NCBI GenBank assembly: GCA_016987375.1
Contig: PJRA01000114.1
Location: forward strand, 323,538 to 387,537
Length of the DNA stretch: 64,000 nt
Direction: 5' to 3'
Source of the DNA: Brachionus koreanus
Lineage: Eukaryota > Rotifera > Eurotatoria > Ploima > Brachionidae
Both the position numbers and the translations under genes were made by a program. This document shows, in pieces, positions 35,943 to 46,900 of this stretch (positions are counted from its first letter, which is position 1; every line of letters begins with the position of its first letter). The notes beneath the pieces were generated by a model. The model was not told the origin of the DNA, did no database searches, and saw only the letters and a program-made list of their open reading frames with translations.

Positions 35943-36235
35943 ATATAATAATAATAATAGTTAATATTCTACGGTCAAGTTTAGTTTAACTAAACTGACA
36001 AAGCAGGAAGACTAACGTAATCCCGCTATAGTAGACTTTTCGCTTTATTTTGTTTCTACCGACATTGTCCAATCTGTTTTTGAACTGGTTGGTCAAACTT
36101 GCTGTGACAATCGAATGCGTTGGCAGCGCATTCCAATTGTTCACTACTCGGTTTGGTAGAAAGTTTCGTCTTGCTTCACAATTTAATTTTGAAGAATAAA
36201 TAATTTCAGCTTGCAGAGTTGTTTTTTTTTAAAGA
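35943..36235 (-). mobile_element. LINE 3' end, best-preserved copy
   Basis: The minus strand reads EARRNFLPNRVVNNWNALP, then TNQFKNRLDN, the typical C-terminus of L2/CR1-type reverse transcriptases. It ends in a (TAT)n tail at 35943-35960. It is related to 12668-12790. Confidence 0.75.
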
Positions 36236-36325
36236 TCAAATTAGTTTAACTAAATTGACAAAGCAGGATAACTAATTGAATCATACTATAGTAGACTTTT
36301 CTTTGATGTTTCTACCGACATTGCT
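36236..36325 (-). mobile_element. LINE 3' end, second adjacent copy
   Basis: About 85 bp repeat the terminal region of the neighbouring LINE tail, including the TTAGTTTAACTAAATTGACA segment, in the same orientation and with more substitutions. Confidence 0.6.
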
Positions 36326-37203
36326 GATTTCATTTTGGCTTACATCATACTTCTTTCTTTTATGAATGATGCCATTACACAATTCATAATTATGTTTCTT
36401 TTTTTTCATTTATTATCACTTGTCTAGTTAATATGGTTAATTAACATAAAAAAAAAACACTGTTGTATATTTGAGATAAATTAATCAGGCATTCTTGAGT
36501 TAAACGTTAATCTAAAGATTTAAATCTTGTTCATTTGTTAATTGTTTTTGAATTTTTTTATTTATTTTTAATTTTTTTTTCGTTTCGTTCTCAAGACACA
36601 ACCGTTATTTAGCAGGAAAAAAGTTTCAAAAGGTAAGCTAAAGACTGTTTATTTTTTTTCATCTTTCTTTTTTATATTTCTGCCAACATATAGAATTTTG
36701 TCTTGGTAGACTCAGTAAAATATGTGTTATCACAAATCAAGTTTGAAATATTGCACAAGTCAAATTATCACTTCTTATTTAAAATTTTAAACGATTTATT
36801 AAAAGTGGACTTTTATACCTGATTAAAGGGGTATTTTTTGAGATAATTGAGTTTTTTTAAATTTCTATTTTGTTTTGTATTTAAATCGTATTTTTTACTC
36901 TATTTTTTTATTTTCTCTAAATTGATTATTTTTTATATTCTCTAAATTTTACTATTTTGCCTATGAGGCTTTAATTAATAATAATAAATAAATAAAATAA
37001 ATGTCACAAAATCGAGAACAGACTTTATTAAAATTGAGTTAAAATTAATCTTTCCTGATTTTACATGAAAAAAATTTAATAATTTAAATATTTAGTTTAT
37101 TTTTTTATTAATTGGGAAAAGATTTAAAAAAAAAACTAAACAGTATTATATACAAAAAAAAACAACGAAATTAAATATATTAAATAATCTGGATACAAAC
37201 AAT
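36326..37203. other. Intergenic, downstream of helicase copy A
   Basis: AT-rich with T-runs. No feature is recognised. Confidence 0.5.
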
Positions 37204-40200
37204 TTATCTAAAAAATCTTTTGACTTTTGACTTTATAATCGATTGCTCATTTGAACAAGCTTTTCTTTTGTATTTCGCTTTATCTTTACTATTCAACCAT
37301 TTATCTGACTTATGGTCATTGTTTGGTTTGCTTTTTGAACTTTTTAGATTAGAACGCGCACTAAAATCAACAGTATCTTTTGAATTAACTGATGCCTTTA
37401 AATTTGAATAATGTTGAAAAATTTTTAAAAATTCATTTCCTTTATAGTTATTGAATATTGCTTCAGTATAACCTGTAATTCCCAATAAGGCTTCTTTATC
37501 AGTAGGTAATTGAGTGAGCATTTCTTGAATCATCTTTCTGGTAAAAATCAAATTTACATTATCTATTTTGTGCTCGATTCCAAGAGATTTTATCAACCGT
37601 TTGAGTTCACTTTTGCATCTACCCAAAATTAAATTAAAATCTTTTGAATTTTTTTCTTTAACCAAAGACTCATTATTTTCTAGAATTTCTTCAACATCGC
37701 TGTCGTCTGAATGTTGGGATTCATAATCTAAATAGCAAGTAGAATTTTTTTTTGGCATTATTTCATCTTCAATCAGCTCAAATTCAAATTTAAAATTTCT
37801 AGCAAAAATCTCGGATATTTTTGGACCTGGTCTAACATAACATGCAACTATCTCAGAACTTTTGATTACTTTGAGTTCTTCTTTTAGATATCCTGAGAAA
37901 ACAAGCTTCCTGAGAAGCCTTTCAATATCACATTTTTTAAATTGATCCATTTTGGAATGAAATTCGAGAGTGTGATGATTTTTTTCTACTATCTTTGAAT
38001 TGAAAGAGCCTTTTAGAATGTCTGCTAAATGAAGTAAAGTAATGTCCTCACGTAAACATATATGTTTGATTGAATTGCATATAAACTTCACTTTTTCGGT
38101 CATGTCTATCGATTTTGATTTTTTTGTTTCGAGTAATTTGCAGTTATCACATATGGTGTTCATTTTGGAACGAATACATTTTTCTCGATTAAATATTTCA
38201 CCAAAATACTCCAAAATTTGAGCTCTTCTACAGTCTGTTTGATTGTCACAATATTGAGCTACACGGCGAACGTTATCCACATGTGTTTCATAGGCTATTG
38301 AGTTCTTATTTTTAATCTCAGCAGAAATTATTCGAAGCCATCTTTGTCTATCTTGGTTGTTATAAAATAAAACACAAAGAGCTTTGGATCCATCTCGACC
38401 AGCCCTGCCAGATTCTTGATAATATCCCTCTAAGGATTTCGGAAGACTCAAATGAATAACATATTGAACATCGCTAGATACAAAATTTAATATTAAATAG
38501 TTCTCAAAATTTTAAAATTGTAAAAAATAATATTTATTTTAAATAGTTAATTTTTTTTTATATAAAAGACAAAAATCAAGTTTTTTTAAAAGAGAAAAAA
38601 TTTTAAATTGAATTGCAATTTAAAAAACTAAAAAAAAATAACTAAACCCAAAAAAAGACTATAAAAAAATTGATTTTTCTTATTTAAATAAAAATTTTAA
38701 AAAACTCACGGTTTATCAATACCCATGCCAAATGCTATGGTCGCACAAACAACTTTACAATCAATGTTATTCGTCCATTTGTGTTGAATTTGTTGTCGTT
38801 TTTGATCATCCATTCCAGCATGATATGGCAATGCTTTTATTTGTTTTTTCCTCAAATATTCACTCACTTGCTCGCATTCATTTCTCGAAATGCAATAAAC
38901 AATTCCACTCTTGTTTGCATACTTGCTCTTAATCAAATCGGATATTTTCTCCAAAGCAGCTGCATTGCTGGTCTTGTATTCGACTTGATACTGTAAATTT
39001 TCTCTATTAAAACTTTGCATGAAAAAAACACACTGTTGATTATTAGCTGGTAAGCTATTCATGCTTACTGACATGTAATGTCTATTGTTCAATTTTGTTT
39101 CCAATTTATTCATTTGATTGTTTTGAACATTTGTCACAAAAGCACTTTTAAAAGCTGACTTATTAACTGAAGCTGTCTCGCTCACACTCAACTTCATTTG
39201 CATTAAAATGTCATTTCTTACTCTTGGTGTAGCAGTTGCTGTCAACAACATGCAAGGAACATTGGGCATCAAAGTAAATCTCAACTCGCCAATTTTCTTG
39301 TAGTCTGTTCGAAAGTCATGACCCCACTGAGACACGCAATGAGCTTCGTCAATTACCAAACGTGCTATCATGCCACGATTGTACAAATTCATTACAACAT
39401 TTCTCAGCTTAGAACTATTGTTCAACTTTTCTGGTGTTATATAAACAAGCTTGTATTTTGGCTCTTGTTTTACCAACTCTTTGTAAACATTATCACATTC
39501 AGCAGACGAATCAGCATCGCTCAACATGTGACATGCACTTAGACCAAGAGCATTCAATTTTTGCACTTGATCAATAATCAAACTCTTCAACGGCGATATC
39601 ACAAATGTTACACCTTTTGATATTACTGCAGGCAATTGATAGCACAACGACTTGCCGCCTCCTGTTGGCATCAAAATAAACACATTTATACCCAATAGAG
39701 CTGCATTCACTGCTTCAAATTGTTGTGGACGAAAATGCTTTAGACCGAATGAGTTGCGAAATATTGTCAACATTTCGTCTGTGTGTTCATATTCTGTTGA
39801 TCTAAATTGATACGAACAATCTTTTATGTCATTAAAAAGCCAATTTATTTTTTCATATCGTTCTATATCTGGTATGTAAACCCCTTTGGTTTGTTGATTA
39901 TTTAACATTTGATCATTTCTATTCTTTGTATCTATTGAATCAAAATCAAACTCTTCAATAACACATAAATCTTCGTCATCCTCATCTTCTCTTTGAAAAT
40001 TAATCACTGTCTCTTCCAATTTTTGATCTTTTTTAGTTTTTTTTTCAACCTCTAAATCTTTTCTGTTTTGTTTATTAGTTTTTATATCTTTTTCTCTTTT
40101 TTCCAATGCTTTTTTCTCAATTTCAGCTAATTGCTCAAAATCTATTTGAATATCTTCCAATTCTTCTTCTTTTGTCTCACATTTTTTACATGGTATTTTT

Positions 40201-40743
40201 TTTACAATGCAACTATAACATGATCCATGTCCACATTCATCAATTAGTCTGCGTTTTGCACTTTTTGAACTATACTTACATTTGCATGAAAGACATATTT
40301 CTTTATCATCATCTTCACTCAGTCTTTGATTTACTAAACAATTAATTTCATTTTTTTCTTTCCTTAATAATTAATCTTTTATTTAATAATTTTAGTTGGT
40401 TTTAAATTTATTAAAAATACACATATGGTTTCACGGTGGCAACTGGTTTTTGAATAATGCAGTTTTCTTTTTCTAATTCATTATATTTCATGGATATCCA
40501 GTCATTGTCAAAATCATCACTCTTCAATTCATCTATTAAATAATTGTTTTGACTTAAAGCATTTTCCTCGATTGGTTTCAAACATTTTTCGTTTATATTT
40601 ATTTCATAGTTATTTTTTTTTTGATTATTATCAGTTTTTAAATTTTTCGCAATTTCTTGCGACCTTTGTAAATCAGACAGCGCTTGGCATTTATTTGAAA
40701 CAAGTTTTGGTGTGGTTGACTTAAATTTAAATATACGATCCAT
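37204..40743 (-). CDS. BLM: BLM-like RecQ helicase with RING-like finger, copy A
   Basis: Three exons, 40743-40421, 40362-38710 and 38473-37204, give 1,081 residues. BLM is a 3'-5' DNA helicase that dissolves Holliday junctions. Exon 2 begins with a Cys/His cluster C-x2-C-x-C-x13-C-x-H-x3-C-x2-C-x6-C-x2-C, a RING-like pattern (LSCKCKY...ECGHGSCYSC). The RecQ core follows: PTGGGKSLCYQLP (motif I), DEAH (II), LTATATPRV (III), IAFGMGIDKP (V) and ESGRAGRDG (VI). An insert of about 54 residues lies between motifs III and IV. Exon 3 has the RecQ zinc-binding and winged-helix region and an HRDC-like domain (SKDFNLILGRCKSELK...ITGYTEAIFNNYKG). Intron phases match those of copy B. The RING part is upstream of the longest ATG-initiated frame and easy to miss. 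Confidence 0.88.
38663..39986 (-). repeat. 1,324-bp inverted copy shared with 46509-47832
   Basis: This segment and 46509-47832 (+) have the same length, and their translations match in the coding frame and in the antisense frames. Identity begins in exon 2 at GATGAGGATGACGAAG and ends about 47 bp into the intron, at a T-run. Outside these limits the sequences diverge at once. Confidence 0.9.
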
Positions 40744-40958
40744 TTCCTAAATTTCTACAGCTTAAATTTGACTTAATTTTCAGTTTGATGATCTTAAATG
40801 AAAAATAAATTTAAATAATTTAAAAAAATATATATTCAAAATTTTATTATTTAAAATTTAAGCAAAATTAACTTTCAAAATTCAAAAATTTAAAATTAGA
40901 AAAAAAAATCAAATTTATTTTGAATTTTAGTCAATAAATGTAAATATTTTCCTTCTAA
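40744..40958. promoter_or_regulatory. 215-bp bidirectional promoter region of the helicase pair
   Basis: The two helicase start codons (40743 on -, 40959 on +) are 215 bp apart, so transcription of both must start within or very near this AT-rich segment. No specific motif is identifiable by eye. Confidence 0.55.
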
Positions 40959-43900
40959 ATGGAAAGAAAATTTACTTTTAAAAAACCTGGGAAATCATCG
41001 TCGGAGATTGCATCAATATCGTCTCTCACATCTTGTTCTCTAACGTCAACTAAATCAAATACCAATGTACAAAAAAGTTTTATTGGGACAAAAAATAATG
41101 AAAACATCCTCCAATCTGTATCTACTACAGCTAATCTATTAAAACAATACTCTCCAGAGGATAATAATAAAATTTCCAAGTTAGTCAGTATTTTTTTTTT
41201 TAAAAGCAAAATTAATATTTTCATCAAATTAGAAAGTATAATTTTTAAAAATTTTAATCAACCTAAGTTTTTAATTTCAATCATAATATTAAATCTTTGA
41301 AAAGTTTTATGCATACCTAGTAGACTTTTTAATTTTAAGTAATTTGAGTAAATTTGAGTAAATTTGAGTGAGTCATTAAGTGTTCCTTACAAAATTCATC
41401 TTCCTTTTCGAAAGGCCAAGTTTCAATGAAGATCCGGCACTGTCCTTTAAAAAATTTAGTTGTTTTTCTTAGCTTTATTGAAATTCTTCTTTTTTTTTAT
41501 AACTTTTGCCTAGCTAAGATTTTTTAGATTCATAGCTTGAAATCATTGACAAATATTTTTTTTTTACCTAAATTGATGTTTAAGTTCATTTTTAAGCACA
41601 ATTTAATTAAACAAGTTAATTTCATCAAGGCCCTTAACCATTTTAAACATTTTGTATTAAATTATTTCTAAGTCTTCTAATTTTAATTGTTGTAAAATTT
41701 AGTTATTACAGTATTTTTTTGTAGGATATTCTTTTGATTTCATGTACAAGTCCTGTTGTTCGTCTTTGAATGACTTCCATGGTGTTTATGCCTTTCTTCA
41801 AATAAGGTCTACAAATTTTAACTTCATACTCAAGATGATTTCTGACACAAGCTTGGTACAGTATTGATACTTAATCCTTATTGAGAAATTTAAATTAGTC
41901 ATTCCTAGAACATTATTTGCTTTTTTGATCAAAGAATTTTTGTGAGTTGTACACTTTAAGTCTTCAGATATTGTGACACCTATTTGTTTTACTTTAACAA
42001 GTCTTTAAAATTATATTTAGTAAGAATTAATAAACCATATTGGCCTTTAATGCCGCAAATAATTTAAGTTTCATGTATAGTTAAGATGAAAATCATGATC
42101 GCAAAATCTACAAAAATCTTAAGTTTCAAATTATTTTTAATTATTTTCAATATAAAGATAATGCATATTTATCAACTAAAATATAAAATAGAAAGCTTGA
42201 TATTTAAAATAAATTAAAGCTTCTAAGCTATACGGATTAACATGATGATGAGTAGAGTGTAAAAATCTTTAGATAAATCTGATTAGTATTTAAATTAGAT
42301 TTTTGAATTGGGAATTTTTAACTAATCTTTAAAAAAACTACAAAAAATCTGTAAAATTTTTTGACTGGGCATCGTTATTCCTAATTTAGTATCATCTGCT
42401 TTTAATTCATAAAAAGTGCTTACTTTATCAGTTAATTCGTTTATATATATATGATAAAAAGTAATGGCCCTAAGACGGATTCAAGTGAAACACCACTTGA
42501 AATTTATGTCCAAGCTGAAGCTGTGTTCCCTTGTACTTTTCTCTGTTTACGATTATTAAGATATGATTTTATTAAATTTGTAATGTATTAGGGAGTTAAT
42601 AGAAAGACTAGTTATAACTATTACTTTATTAAATAAAGATAAAGAATAATGAATAAAGAATAAAGAAAAGTATATAACAATAAAGTTGAGTTGCTTAAAT
42701 ATGGAATACAGTACGTGACTAGATTTCCAAATAGAATAAAGAGGCAACAACAAATTGCCAAATAAGGTAAAATGAATTTTAATAAGTTATGGTAAATAAA
42801 TTATTCAAAACATCAACTATTTATTTATTTAATAAATTTGAGGTAAACCTCAGGCCACACAGAATGGAACTAAGTCCTTCTTTTCAGCCTAGCGATTGAG
42901 AAAATGAATATAAATAAAAAAATTTGTGATTTGGCAGTCTAAAGGATCAGTTATTTAACACGTTCTTAAATTCTTCATAAAGTGAGCGAAGTTGAAAAAC
43001 AATCTAGATCTTTGATTAATTGCTGATGTTCTACTCGCTTCAAGAGGAATTTATCTAAAAGTAATTTTGTTCTAGGAGCAACCATGTCAATTTTTAAATA
43101 ATTGTGGATGTTTGTAATTCTCGTCTTCAGTGGGAAAAACTTGATGTGTCTCAGAATTCGGTTTTGCATTTTTTGTAGATCACCGGAAATTTTTTGAGTC
43201 GAGCTTGAAAGAGGGATAAAAGCATAGTCAAATTGTGATCGAATAAAATTTCTAAAAATGATTTTGCTTAGGAGAATTGAATTAGAGAGTTTTAGTCCTT
43301 TTATCCTCCGAATAAGGTTGATTTTAGACATGACTTTTCCGCCTAGACTTTCGATTAATTTTTTGAAGTTGAGCTTTGGATCGAAAAATTTTTAATGCCT
43401 AAAAAATTTGGAAGTGGGTCTAATGGGACTACTTGATTTCCGATTGACAAATTTAGCTTGTATTTTGTTTCATAGTTGTGTCTGTAGCCAGCTTTAGTGA
43501 AAACCGTGTGGAAAGTTTTGTTGGTGTTTATGACAAGTCCCCATTTTTTGCAGTAATTTATAATTCGAAGAATGCTTAGGTTTAGTGTCTTTTCGGTTAC
43601 TCTTAGAGATTTGTGTGAATACCAAATACATAAGTCATCAGCAAACAACGCTAAGTTTACCATTTTTGGAATGACATTAGCAATGTCGCTAAAAAACAAT
43701 GAAAAAAGAGTTGGTGATAAGCAGCTTCCCTGAGGAACTCCAGTCGAAATTTCGAATTCTTTGGAGAGTTTATTGTTTACTGAAACGAGGAATTTTCTAT
43801 TAGCCAGGAATTGTTTTTTCCATTCGAACAGATACCAATTTAATCCTAATTTTCTAAGTTTGAAAAGAATTCCACTATGGGATGCTTTATCGAAAGCCTT

Positions 43901-46900
43901 TTCTAGGTCAAAAAATACTGAACTTGTGAATTCTTTTTTGCTGAAACCAATGATTATTGATTGACTTAGACGAAATATTTGATCTTGGGTGCTCATGTTC
44001 TTTCTAAATCCAGATTGGCACGGTGGAAGTAATCCTTTGGTTTCGATCCAGTTTTGAAGCTTGCAATTAATAATTTTTTCCAGCAGTTTAGAGATGCAGC
44101 TAATTAAGGAGATTGGCCAATATGAATTCAAATTTTCTGGAGGTTTATACATCAACTAATAATATGACAAATTTACTTTTTTTACTATCAAGACCATATT
44201 TTTCTTATTTAAGTAAGTTTTCTAAATATAGAAAGTAACTTATTGTCTATTAGCAATCTGATTATGCTATAGTTACCACTGAAGAAATTGAAACTTCTGC
44301 TATCAAATATCGGAGTTGAGATCTGGTTGGTCATAAGCATCCAGCTTAATAAAATATGGCCTCTATTTAAACCCCCTAGAGGTAGCTTGTTGACTATGTT
44401 TGCAACTCTGTTTTCGCAAGAGATAAAGATCAAATCTAATGTATTGTTTGTACAACAATCTAATACCCAAAAGGTATGTTCAGCAACCATCTGGCATCTG
44501 GTCAAGGAGCAGTCAAACACGTTATCTAAAAAGAATGACATTTCTTTATCGTGTGGAAATATTTAAGGATATCCATTTTTTGATCATTTTATAGCTGGAT
44601 AGTTAAAGTCCCCACAAATGACTACAGTATTAAAGCAATATGAAGTCACAGGTTTACTAGTTTCAGCTAGAAGTATATTAATGTTTCTGTTAGTATGGTT
44701 TGAACTGTTTGCGGATCTATATACACAGCTTTAGTATATTATTTTGACCATTTTGGATTGAGCATCAAATATTTTCAATAATGTCATCTTTCAAGGCTCA
44801 AAAAAGATATTTGGAGCATGCGGTGAGACATTAAGAGAGACAGTTAGAATTAAATTTCTACCTAATCATTTAGTAAGCAAGAACCAGCCTTTCGCGTTCC
44901 ACCTGCTTTGGGTCTATTTAGAAAATATTTTTTAGACAGTTTTGTTCGGATAAGATTTTTGCCTTTTTTTATTAAAATAATTAATTCTTAAAAAATATAT
45001 GTTTTTTTATATCTTACTCAAATATATGTTATCTATTATATGTTTATTAAGAATTTTTTTACATGGTACAATATAAGACAAAGGAATAAGATATTAAAGC
45101 TAATAAGGGCTTTATTTATTTTTCTTTATTTTTTTTACAAATCTTCATATTTATTTTCATATAATGGGTTAAGAGGTATAATGAAAGCTAAAGACATTCA
45201 TACAAAGCCACTCTTTGTTGAATGAACACAATGATAAAATTCCATTGATTATTAATTAAAGTTTTTTAGTCAAAAACTAGAAATATTAATTCAAAAAATG
45301 TTGAATATGGGTTATTTAACACTCATAACCCGGTGAGGTTTTTCGACCTTTTGTGTTATCTTTTCTTTTTAATTCTTAAAAGCATCTTAATATGTGCATA
45401 TTTAGCAATAAAAATAAATTCATTTTAATATTTTTTGATTTTAGATTTCTGATTTAAAAAGAAAATTTTCTAGAAATAAATTGAATTTATTTAACTAGAA
45501 ATAAGCAAAAGATGTGACATAAAGCACTGAAAAAAACCCTCCGATTTAAATTAAATTAATTTTTTTTATTGAAAATCTTAATCAATTTTATACTTAACTA
45601 GCGCAAATACTAAAATATCTGGTTCTGAGCTCATAAAAAATTTGGAAGACGAAGAAAATAAAAAATTAAGAAAAATAACTAATCAAACAATTGATAAATC
45701 ACAAACAATTCATCCGTTTTTTGGACAAAAACACAAAACAAAAGAAAATTCTCAACCAAAAAAACTTATTTTCGAAGATAACGATGAAAAGGATTTTATC
45801 AAAGAACCAAAAAAAGAACCACTCAAACAAGAAAATACCGATTTTTTTCAAAAATCAATAAAAAAATTCGAAAATGTAAATCTACCTATTCTTCACCATA
45901 CTGAAATAAAAAAAGAAAATGACACCAATTCAAATATTCAACGACCGAAAGAAGAAGTTCTGTTGGACCACAAAGAGTTTTGCCCATCATGTAAATGTAA
46001 ATATATGTCTACTGGTGCCAAGAGACGTCTAATAGATGCCTGTGATCATGGAGCATGCTTTAGCTGTGTAATGAGGCAAATAAAATGTGTAGTTTGTAAA
46101 CAAATGGAAAGCGAAATTAAAGAAGAAAAAAAAACTGAAGACCAGATACTTAAAGATGCTGGATTAAGCTTGGAATTAATGGAAAGCATAATGGAATCAC
46201 CCGAAAAAAATATCAAAGCCGAAATAATACCTGATTCACCAATAGTATTATCAGCTAAAAAAAAGTCATATAAGAATGATTCAGATGAAGAATTGGCCGA
46301 TTTAAAACCTTTAAAAGTTTCTTCGAGTATTAAAGAATTTGAAAAAGCAGATAGAATATCAAATCAATATAAACAAGCAGAAAAAAAGGTTATAAATGAA
46401 ATAGAAATATTTGAACTGGAAGATGATTTTAAATCATTGAACAATACATCGACACAAATAGCAACAAAAAATAATGGATTAAAAGAATATGATGTGGAAA
46501 TATATGATGATGAGGATGACGAAGATTTATGTGTTATTGAAGAGTTTGATTTTGATTCAATAGATACAAAGAATAGAAATGATCAAATGTTAAATAATCA
46601 ACAAACCAAAGGGGTTTACATACCAGATATAGAACGATATGAAAAAATAAATTGGCTATTTAATGACATAAAAGATTGTTCGTATCAATTTAGATCAACA
46701 GAATATGAACACACAGACGAAATGTTGACAATATTTCGCAACTCATTCGGTCTAAAGCATTTTCGTCCACAACAATTTGAAGCAGTGAATGCAGCTCTAT
46801 TGGGTATAAATGTGTTTATTTTGATGCCAACAGGAGGCGGCAAGTCGTTGTGCTATCAATTGCCTGCAGTAATATCAAAAGGTGTAACATTTGTGATATC

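Noticed and set aside
37204..40160. Treating the 415- and 484-codon frames as two separate helicase genes
   Set aside because: They are exons of one gene; donor GTGAG after DKP and acceptor CTAG before DVQYV join in phase and restore a standard RecQ core.
45642..45644. Start of helicase copy B at 45642
   Set aside because: The codon there is TTG. The frame is open upstream to an acceptor at 45601 that joins exon 40959-41179 in phase.
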